From Colwellia polaris (GTDB lineage: Bacteria > Pseudomonadota > Gammaproteobacteria > Enterobacterales > Alteromonadaceae), in the NCBI RefSeq assembly GCF_002104515.1, contig NZ_NBOE01000007.1, positions 1-64,000 of the forward strand: 64,000 nucleotides of DNA. The letters are read 5' to 3'. The position numbers and the translations under genes are program-made. Position 1 is the stretch's first letter. Every line of letters begins with the position of its first letter. Under the pieces are notes generated by a model. The model ran no database searches. It was not told where the DNA came from and worked only from the letters and a program-made list of their open reading frames with translations. This document shows, one piece after another, positions 57,060 through 64,000 of this stretch.

Positions 57060-57989
57060 ATGCAGCTAAAAGAGCTCAACGTTGTTGCCATTGGTGGTGG
57101 ACACGGCTTAGGACGTGTACTATCTACCCTCTCCTTTTTAGGCAACCAACTTACTGGTATTGTTACCACAACAGATAATGGTGGTTCTACCGGCCGTTTA
57201 AGAAAACGCAGTAGCTCTATCGCATGGGGTGACTTACGAAACTGTCTTACTCAACTTGTTGACGAAAAGTCTGTGGGTAGCCAACTGTTTGACTTTAGAT
57301 TCGACGGTGAAGATGAGCTTGGTGGTCATAATCTTGGTAATTTGATTTTATATGGATTAGGAGAAATACATTCTCGTCCGCTTGATTCGATAAAACTTGT
57401 TCGTCGGTTATTAAGAGTTAAAACGCCGGTATTACCTATGTCTGAAACCCCCACCGACCTTATGGCTTTTTACCCTGAAGGACTTTGCCGTGTCGGCGAA
57501 ATATCTGTTGATAAAATGTCGATGATGCCCAAGAATTTAATGTTGGCTCCTTTAGTTAAAACATTACCAAGCTGTGTAGAAGCCATTTTAAACGCTGACC
57601 TAGTTATACTAGGCCCAGGAAGCTTTTTAACCAGCGTGATCCCTCCTCTACTAGTGCGAGATATTAGCAATGCTTTAGATCAAACAAATGCTCACCGAGT
57701 ATTTATTGATAATATAGTAGCTGAAGATAGTCCGGCTGCGGCTCTTACGTTAGATGAAAAGCTAACTTGGATAGAAGAAAACGTTGGTTGTTTGCCAATT
57801 GATAGCGCTATATGTCACGACACTCGTGTAACCTCGACTCGTATCGATGTTTGTCATCATGAATTAAACAGTGATAGTGTTGGTCATTACCATAGTCGCG
57901 ATAAATTAATTGCGGCTTTAAATATTTGTATTTCAAAGGCAAGTAACCATATCAAAATAGCGCAAGCAGCTGCCTTGCGCGCCAACTAA
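57060..57989 (+). CDS. yvcK: YvcK/YbhK family protein (CofD-like)
   Basis: A 309-residue protein of the CofD fold: N-terminal glycine loop AIGGGHGLGRVLSTL, then VTTTDNGGSTGRLRK and GDLRNCLTQL. These match the UDP-GlcNAc-binding YvcK (gluconeogenesis factor) family required for normal cell wall and growth on gluconeogenic carbon sources in Bacillus. Its enzymatic activity, if any, is not known. A single gene with a good terminator. Confidence 0.92.
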   Translation: MQLKELNVVAIGGGHGLGRVLSTLSFLGNQLTGIVTTTDNGGSTGRLRKRSSSIAWGDLRNCLTQLVDEKSVGSQLFDFRFDGEDELGGHNLGNLILYGLGEIHSRPLDSIKLVRRLLRVKTPVLPMSETPTDLMAFYPEGLCRVGEISVDKMSMMPKNLMLAPLVKTLPSCVEAILNADLVILGPGSFLTSVIPPLLVRDISNALDQTNAHRVFIDNIVAEDSPAAALTLDEKLTWIEENVGCLPIDSAICHDTRVTSTRIDVCHHELNSDSVGHYHSRDKLIAALNICISKASNHIKIAQAAALRAN

Positions 57990-58013
57990 GTTAATATATT
58001 CATTATTTAAAAC

Positions 58014-58046
58014 CAAAAAGCCAACGATATATTCGTTGGCTTTTGT
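58014..58046 (+). terminator. intrinsic terminator of yvcK
   Basis: AAAAGCCAACGA-TATAT-TCGTTGGCTTTT, a 12-bp perfect stem about 25 bp past the stop. Confidence 0.88.
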
Positions 58047-58136
58047 TCGCATAATTTTTTTTAGTCATTGAATAAATTAAGTAACCTAGTTCTTCATAGG
58101 TAAGAAATTAGTATCTAATGATTCAATTTGATAATG

Positions 58137-58730
58137 CTACTTGTGACTTTCGTCTTGGCTTATACGGCTAGCAACTGCACCCATTTGGTCTTTATATTTT
58201 GCATCTTGGCGCTTGTTATAAGGACGAGCCGCGCTTGACGACATAGTTTCAAAATTCAATGCGGCAATTTTCATTTTTGGACGTAAAGCTAAAGGCAATT
58301 TACCACTGTTATAGAATTCTAAGACTATTTGTCCTGACCAACCGGGATCAATTCTATGCGCGGTAACATGCACCATTAAACCTAAACGAGCTAAAGAAGA
58401 GCGACCATCTAACCAACCAACTATATTGTCAGGTAAGGTTACTGACTCTAGCGTAACGGCTAAAGCTAATTCACCTGGATGAAGGAAAAAAGCATCACCG
58501 TCCGGAATATAAATTTCATCACTCATAACAGAGTTCATGGCTTTTTGCATTTCTGGCTTAGGACCGCTTAAGTCGATATAAGGCGCAGTATGGTCTTGAA
58601 AAACACGAAACTCATTACCTAAGCGAATATCTACGCTAACACCTGATATCATACTTCTGTCAGGTGGCGGTGAAATTGCTATTTGCCCTTTGCTAAGGCA
58701 TTCTTCTATATCTATGTCACTTAATCTCAT
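58137..58730 (-). CDS. dcd: dCTP deaminase
   Basis: A 197-residue dUTPase-fold enzyme with [12 protein letters not shown] start, [39 protein letters not shown] (catalytic Glu follows in VLEFYNSG). It deaminates dCTP to dUTP, supplying dUMP for thymidylate. It follows apbC on the minus strand at a distance of 183 bp, as in E. coli-related genomes. Confidence 0.97.
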   Translation of the reverse strand: MRLSDIDIEECLSKGQIAISPPPDRSMISGVSVDIRLGNEFRVFQDHTAPYIDLSGPKPEMQKAMNSVMSDEIYIPDGDAFFLHPGELALAVTLESVTLPDNIVGWLDGRSSLARLGLMVHVTAHRIDPGWSGQIVLEFYNSGKLPLALRPKMKIAALNFETMSSSAARPYNKRQDAKYKDQMGAVASRISQDESHK

Positions 58731-58913
58731 GATGACTCTTCTTAGGTTTCGTTGTTATAAATTCTAATTCATTGCTTGAATTATGTTGTATTGTATTAAC
58801 GTAAAATCATGCTTAATTCTGCTGTTAATTTTACGTCATTCTTGTATTTAGTTTTACTTCTTATTGTGCTTTGTTTCGTTATATTTCTCTGATTAATTCA
58901 GCTATGCACTGAA

Positions 58914-60017
58914 CTATTTTTCACTATCACTTACTTCGACTTCAGCGGTTGCTGGGCTACCCATATCGAGTTGATAATATAGTTGTGCTGCAACATTACG
59001 CGCTATAGTACGATACAGCAGCGCAACTTCTCCAGTGCTATTTTCATTAATTGCAAAACGACCCGTGTCAGCATCTTCTCGAATACGAATATCTAGCGGT
59101 AATTGTCCTAATAATAGACTATTTGCTTCTTTCGCTATTCGTGTGCCACCACCTTCACCAAATAAGTGTGATTGGTGACCACAATTTTCACATTGGTGAT
59201 AACTCATATTTTCAATAATACCGAGCACGGGCAATTTAACTTGTTCGAACATTGCCATACCTTTAATAGCATCAGCTAAGGCAATGTCTTGAGGTGTTGT
59301 GATCACCACCGCACCGGCTACAGGCACTTGTTGAGCTAAGGTTAACTGAATGTCGCCCGTACCAGGCGGCATATCTACAATTAAGTAATCTAATTCTGGC
59401 CAGTCGGTTTCGTTCAGTAGTTGTGAAAAAGCTCGGCTTGCCATTGGCCCTCGCCAAACCGTAGCGTCGGCATCATCAACAAGAAAACCAATCGACATTG
59501 CACTTAAACCATGAGCCTCAAGTGGCGTGATTAACTTACCATCTACAGAGCTGGGTTTTGAGCCCTTTAATCCCAACATGGTCGGAATTGACGGGCCATA
59601 AATATCAGCATCTAAAACACCAACATTGGCCCCTTCAGCAATTAAAGCATAAGCTAAATTTACCGCTGTGGTTGACTTACCAACACCGCCCTTACCTGAC
59701 GACACGGCAATAATGTTTTTTATACCTTTAATATTATGCTCTCGCACAGCGTTGATATTATATTCAACGTCAAAGCTAACAGTTTGCTGAACTAATGCTG
59801 AGAGTTGCTCAGCAATATCATGAAGCTGCCCGTCACACGGGAACGGCAATGCCATTTTAACTATGATGTTTTTTTTAGCCAAGCGCATCGTTAAAGATTG
59901 GGCAATTGCCTGTATGCCATGTGGAAATATATCTGAGCGATATGCCGCTAAAAAATCATTAATGGCTTTTTGACTATCGACACTGACTTCATTTTTGGAA
60001 AAGAAATTTGATAACAT
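58914..60017 (-). CDS. apbC: Fe-S cluster carrier ATPase ApbC/Mrp
   Basis: A 367-residue P-loop protein: an N-terminal FeoA/MIP18-like region (about 10-95), deviant Walker A VSSGKGGVGKST, MPPGTGDIQLTL, and the cluster-binding CENCGH (CxxC). It loads Fe-S clusters onto target apoproteins. It is divergent from metG across 120 bp, as in E. coli. Confidence 0.95.
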   Translation of the reverse strand: MLSNFFSKNEVSVDSQKAINDFLAAYRSDIFPHGIQAIAQSLTMRLAKKNIIVKMALPFPCDGQLHDIAEQLSALVQQTVSFDVEYNINAVREHNIKGIKNIIAVSSGKGGVGKSTTAVNLAYALIAEGANVGVLDADIYGPSIPTMLGLKGSKPSSVDGKLITPLEAHGLSAMSIGFLVDDADATVWRGPMASRAFSQLLNETDWPELDYLIVDMPPGTGDIQLTLAQQVPVAGAVVITTPQDIALADAIKGMAMFEQVKLPVLGIIENMSYHQCENCGHQSHLFGEGGGTRIAKEANSLLLGQLPLDIRIREDADTGRFAINENSTGEVALLYRTIARNVAAQLYYQLDMGSPATAEVEVSDSEK

Positions 60018-60137
60018 GATTAAAACGCGCTTTTATCTCGCCTTTATTGATATAAAGACGATAATTCTTAATGAAAAGTAACGACAAATTCTGTACCATT
60101 CCCTGCATAATTACCACCAATAATATGTAAACTTTAT

Positions 60138-62261
60138 ATGTCTTTATCAAAGTCATCTGTGCAAGCAGCAGATAAGCGTAAAATTTTAGTCACTTGTGCC
60201 CTTCCCTATGCCAATGGTTCTATTCATTTAGGTCATTTATTAGAACATATTCAAACTGATATTTGGGTGCGTTTTCAACGTATGCGCGGTCATGAAACTT
60301 ATTTTGTATGTGCTGACGATGCTCACGGCACACCAATTATGTTGAAATCACAAGAATTAGGCGTTACACCTGAAGAGATGATAGCCGCTGTTCGTGAAGA
60401 GCACATGGCAGACTTTGCTGGCTTCCATATTAGCTACGACAATTATCATTCTACGCACAGTGATGAAAACAAAGCCTTTGCTGAAGAAATTTATAACCGA
60501 TTACATGCTAATGGTCATATCAAAACTCGTACTATTTCACAGTTATATGATCCAGAAAAAGGCATGTTCTTACCTGATCGCTTTGTTAAAGGCACGTGCC
60601 CTAAATGTAAAAGTGAAGACCAAAACGGTGATAGCTGTGATAACTGTGGCGAAACCTACTCGCCTACTGAAGTATTAAACCCGCGTTCAGTCGTTTCAGG
60701 TGCTACGCCAGTTTTGCGTGATTCAGAACATTACTTCTTCGACTTACCCGCTTTTGGCGATATGTTACAAGAATGGACACGCAGTGGCTCTTTACAAGAA
60801 GAGATGGCCAACAAACTAGCAGAATGGTTTGAGCAAGGTTTAAAACAATGGGATATCAGCCGTGATTCGCCTTATTTTGGTTTTGAAATTCCGAATGCTC
60901 CTGGTAAATACTTCTATGTTTGGTTAGATGCGCCAATTGGTTACATGGGTAGTTTTAAAAATTTATGTGACGAAAAAGGTATCGACTTTGACGCTTTTTG
61001 GCAATTAGACTCTGAAGCTGAGCTTTATCACTTTATTGGTAAAGATATTATCTATTTCCATAGTTTATTTTGGCCTGCCATGCTTGAAGGTGCAGGCTAT
61101 AGAAAACCAACATCAGTTTATGCGCATGGTTTTGTTACCGTTAACGGCGCTAAAATGTCTAAATCTAAAGGCACCTTTATTAAAGGCCGTACTTATTTAG
61201 AGCACTTAAACCCTGAATATTTACGTTATTACTATGCGGCAAAATTGACTAGCCGTATTGATGATTTAGATTTAAATCTTGAAGATTTTGCGCAACGTGT
61301 AAATTCAGACCTTGTTGGTAAAGTGGTTAATATCGCTTCGCGCTGTGCGAGTTTTATTACTAAACGTTTTGACGGCATGCTTTCAACTAACATTGACAAC
61401 CAAGCGTTAGCTGACGAAGTAATGGCAGCCGGAGATAGTATTGCTGCTCACTACGAAGCGCGTGATTTTTCTCGCGGTATGCGTGAAATTATGGCACTTG
61501 CTGACAAAGTGAATGAATATATCGCCATTAAAGAACCTTGGCAGTTAGTCAAAGACGAAACAAAACAGCAAGAAGTGCAAGATATCTGCTCGTTGGGCAT
61601 TAATATGTTCCGCACATTAATGATCTATTTAAAACCTGTACTACCAGTTTTAGCTGATAGCACGGCTCAGTTTTTAAATGACGAACTTATTTGGGAAGGT
61701 CATAAAACCTTATTAACAGATCATAAAATCAACAAGTTTAAAGCCTTATTACAGCGTGTTGATATGGACAAAGTTAATGCGATGACTGACGCCTCAAAAG
61801 ATAACATGAGCCCTACACAAGCCGCAGATGCAGAGAAAAAACCTGCTAAAAAAGCTAAAGCTCAAAAGGTGGTTGATAACTCAGCAGCGCTTGCAGACCC
61901 TTTAGCAGCAGATCCTATTTCTGATGAAATACAGTTTGAAGACTTTGCTAAAATAGATTTACGTATTGCGAAAATCATTAACGCTGAACATGTTGAAAAA
62001 GCAGATAAATTACTACGCTTAACCTTAGCGTTAGATGACAAAGAAAATGGTGAAACACGCCAAGTGTTTGCCGGTATTAAATCTGCGTATCAACCTGAAG
62101 ACTTAATTGGTAAACATACTGTGATGGTGGCGAACTTAGCACCTAGAAAAATGCGCTTTGGTATGTCAGAAGGTATGGTTTTAGCTGCAGGACCAGGCGG
62201 TAAAGACTTATGGATACTAAATCCTGATGATGGCGCACAGGCCGGAATGCGTGTTAAATAG
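60138..62261 (+). CDS. metG: methionyl-tRNA synthetase
   Basis: A 707-residue class I synthetase: HIGH-type motif in [13 protein letters not shown], a zinc knuckle with [23 protein letters not shown] in [11 protein letters not shown], anticodon-binding helices, a Lys/Ala-rich linker (about 570-600, [13 protein letters not shown]) and a C-terminal EMAP-type dimerisation/tRNA-binding domain ([24 protein letters not shown]). It charges initiator and elongator tRNA-Met. Confidence 0.98.
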   Translation: MSLSKSSVQAADKRKILVTCALPYANGSIHLGHLLEHIQTDIWVRFQRMRGHETYFVCADDAHGTPIMLKSQELGVTPEEMIAAVREEHMADFAGFHISYDNYHSTHSDENKAFAEEIYNRLHANGHIKTRTISQLYDPEKGMFLPDRFVKGTCPKCKSEDQNGDSCDNCGETYSPTEVLNPRSVVSGATPVLRDSEHYFFDLPAFGDMLQEWTRSGSLQEEMANKLAEWFEQGLKQWDISRDSPYFGFEIPNAPGKYFYVWLDAPIGYMGSFKNLCDEKGIDFDAFWQLDSEAELYHFIGKDIIYFHSLFWPAMLEGAGYRKPTSVYAHGFVTVNGAKMSKSKGTFIKGRTYLEHLNPEYLRYYYAAKLTSRIDDLDLNLEDFAQRVNSDLVGKVVNIASRCASFITKRFDGMLSTNIDNQALADEVMAAGDSIAAHYEARDFSRGMREIMALADKVNEYIAIKEPWQLVKDETKQQEVQDICSLGINMFRTLMIYLKPVLPVLADSTAQFLNDELIWEGHKTLLTDHKINKFKALLQRVDMDKVNAMTDASKDNMSPTQAADAEKKPAKKAKAQKVVDNSAALADPLAADPISDEIQFEDFAKIDLRIAKIINAEHVEKADKLLRLTLALDDKENGETRQVFAGIKSAYQPEDLIGKHTVMVANLAPRKMRFGMSEGMVLAAGPGGKDLWILNPDDGAQAGMRVK

Positions 62262-62302
62262 GTACCTACGAAAAATAGCGATTTAACGTGGCTATATAAA
62301 AT

Positions 62303-62344
62303 AAAAAGGCAAACCTAAATTATCAATCGAGGTTTGCCTTTTTT
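62303..62344 (+). terminator. intrinsic terminator of metG
   Basis: AAAAAGGCAAACCT pairs with AGGTTTGCCTTTTT across a loop of about 14 nt, some 40 bp past the stop. Confidence 0.88.
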
Positions 62345-62504
62345 AATGTTACACCCTATTAATTAAATTAACTGAGCTACTATTTTACCAGTGACAAATC
62401 AGCAGTTAGTTAATCAACTTGATATTACATCTCGTAACTTTTATTAACTCGCTTTATTATAATATTTTCAATAATAAAGCATAAATATAATACGATTATT
62501 CTCT

Positions 62505-64000
62505 ATGACATTATTTAAGCTCAGCAATGTTCCAACTTCTACTCGCATAATTGTCGCCATGTTTTTGGGGCTAATTATAGGTAGCTTCAGCGTTCCGTTG
62601 TACTCAACAGTTAATCACCTTGCTAATGCTTTTGTCATGTTATTACAAATGACCGCCCTTCCTTATATCGCACTGTCTCTGATGGTTGGTATTGGCGGCT
62701 TGTCTGCTAGCAAAGCTAAGTCAGCGCTTAAAGTCACTTTGATACTCGTGATATTACTCATCGCCCTGATGTTATGCTTTATTTTAATGGCACCTTTATC
62801 ATTTCCCAACTGGCAAACAGCCGAGTTTTATAGTGCTAATACGGTTAAAGTCAGCCAAGAGTTTAACATTATAGAATTGTTTATACCGTCAAACCCCTTT
62901 AACGCTTTTGCAAATGCGCTGATCCCAGCGGTGGTATTTTTTAGTGTTTTTATTGGTGTTGGTTTAATGCCGATTAAAAATAAGCGTCAAACGTTAGCAG
63001 TACTGAGTAACTTAAGACAATCAGTAAGCAATATCAGTCATTTAGTGATGCGTTTAGCGCCTATTGGTGTGTTTTGTATTGGTTGGCGAGCAGCAGCAAC
63101 GCTAGATGCATCTCAACTTGATGGCTTAATGATTTATGTTGCCAGTGCGCTTGTTTTAACGGCTTTATTGGCTTTTGTTGTATTTCCTGCGCTATTAGCC
63201 ACTGTAACGCCATTTGGTTATAGAGCCATTTTAAAAGCTTCAAGAGAGGCGATGATTACGGCTTTTGCAACCGGTAGTTTTTTTGTTGTTATTCCCATTA
63301 TTGTCGAAAAAACCAAACAACTAATTTCCTCACAGTACCCTGACACTGACAACGTTGACAAAGTCTCAGATGTTATCGTGCCTATAAGTTACAGTTTACC
63401 GGTAGGTGGTAAATTACTTTCACTGCTTTTTGTTTTGTTTGCCGCTTGGTTTTCAGGTGCTTACATCAGTTTTGAAGATTATGTAAAGCTTGTTGTAATG
63501 GGCATTCCGCAGTTATTTGGTACTAGCACCTTAGCAATGCAAAACCTGTTAGAGATATTCAATGTTTCGCATAGCATGTTCGACTTTTTCCTTGTGGCTG
63601 AAAACCTAGTTGTTGGCCGTTTATCTGCCTTACTATCTGTTACTTTTGCCTGTTGCTTACCTATTTTGGTGGCAACCAGCATGGCAAAGTCATTTACGCT
63701 AAAGAAAAAAGCACTGCTTAAATACTTACTGATTATTCCTGCTTTGTCTGTTATATCTTTCATCAGTTTAAAGCATGCTTTCAGCTCTATAAGCTACCAA
63801 TATGAAGGCTACACTAAATTCATAGAGCGTGATTTTTTAATGGAAAGCGTAAACACTACACTTTTAGATAAAGCACAAACCATTAACCAAAACATGCAAC
63901 CGAATGTAAGTGTATTAAACCGTATTAAAGAGCGAGGTTACTTGCGTGTAGGATACTTTCGCGATGATTTACCTTACTCTTTTCACAACGATAAAGGCAA
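62505..64000 (+). CDS. dicarboxylate:cation symporter-like protein fused to a solute-binding domain (partial)
   Basis: One frame open from the ATG at 62505 to the window edge, at least 498 residues. Residues 1-~420 look like a divergent DAACS (sodium:dicarboxylate symporter) protein: VPTSTRIIVAMFLGLIIG start, VMLLQMTALPYIALSLMVG, RLAPIGVFCIGWRAAATL and AFATGSFFVVIPIIVEK. The classic NMDGT motif is not recognisable; VPISYSLPVGGKL stands there. A further helix (KYLLIIPALSVISFISL) leads to VLNRIKERGYLRVGYFRDD, the usual beginning of a family-3 extracellular solute-binding domain. It probably takes up organic acids or amino acids. The 3' end is missing. Confidence 0.82.
   Translation, partial: MTLFKLSNVPTSTRIIVAMFLGLIIGSFSVPLYSTVNHLANAFVMLLQMTALPYIALSLMVGIGGLSASKAKSALKVTLILVILLIALMLCFILMAPLSFPNWQTAEFYSANTVKVSQEFNIIELFIPSNPFNAFANALIPAVVFFSVFIGVGLMPIKNKRQTLAVLSNLRQSVSNISHLVMRLAPIGVFCIGWRAAATLDASQLDGLMIYVASALVLTALLAFVVFPALLATVTPFGYRAILKASREAMITAFATGSFFVVIPIIVEKTKQLISSQYPDTDNVDKVSDVIVPISYSLPVGGKLLSLLFVLFAAWFSGAYISFEDYVKLVVMGIPQLFGTSTLAMQNLLEIFNVSHSMFDFFLVAENLVVGRLSALLSVTFACCLPILVATSMAKSFTLKKKALLKYLLIIPALSVISFISLKHAFSSISYQYEGYTKFIERDFLMESVNTTLLDKAQTINQNMQPNVSVLNRIKERGYLRVGYFRDDLPYSFHNDKG

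Overview
The window is a continuous, low-GC, gene-dense stretch of a gammaproteobacterial chromosome. Gene content and order (fixH-ccoI-ccoS-fnr-uspE-ttcA; pheS-pheT-ihfA; glnK-amtB; thrS-infC-rpmI-rplT; ybbP-ybbA/tesA; dcd, apbC/metG) fit the marine Alteromonadales. A Colwelliaceae member (Colwellia or Thalassotalea-like) is my best guess from AT-richness, protein style and the dispersed intergenic repeats. That placement is inference, not a database result.

Layout. 1-605: no clear gene, but REP-like repeats, a perfect FNR box and possibly the start of a cut-off ORF. 606-6315: assembly genes for cbb3 cytochrome oxidase (fixH, ccoI, ccoS, a SafE/DsbD-like membrane protein), then fnr and uspE, an oxygen-response module. 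6.3-17.3 kb: an SGNH hydrolase, ttcA, a Bax-type hydrolase, a membrane protein, DUF1415, an Atm1-type ABC exporter, DUF2937, and a LysR regulator divergent from two MFS transporters. 17.4-21.1 kb: ihfA-pheT-pheS (minus strand). 21.5-23.4 kb: glnK-amtB behind a sigma-54/NtrC-like promoter region. 23.5-27.3 kb: a MITE-like repeat, two paralogous GYF_2/coiled-coil proteins, a PilZ protein and purC. 27.5-30.8 kb: thrS-infC-rpmI-rplT. 31-36.8 kb: a START-like protein, an FAD dehydrogenase, fdxA, a CPXCG protein, ribE and a MATE exporter. 37-41 kb: tRNA-Val, a leucine-rich-repeat kinase-like protein, an S9 peptidase, DUF2947 and a second MITE-like copy. 41.5-50.9 kb: a Na+/H+ antiporter with a 2OG-Fe(II) oxygenase, an AI-2E family protein, ybbP-ybbA divergent from tesA, and a KefB-like antiporter. 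50.9-51.7 kb: four tandem copies of a ~207-bp hairpin-bearing repeat. 51.9-55.4 kb: an aldehyde/peroxide/glyoxal stress cluster (YqhD-like ADH, Ohr, DJ-1/PfpI, LysR). 55.7-56.7 kb: a tRNA-Ala/four tRNA-Glu operon. 57-62.3 kb: yvcK, dcd, apbC, metG. 62.5 kb to the end: a transporter running off the window whose C-terminus begins a periplasmic solute-binding domain.

Most of the window is ordinary core genome. I found no defence island, prophage, CRISPR array or biosynthetic cluster. The less ordinary items are the symporter/binding-protein fusion at the right edge, two inverted-terminal-repeat families with two copies each, the 207-bp tandem array, a probable ATT start for infC, and the regulatory sites upstream of glnK, uspE and the stress-cluster LysR gene.
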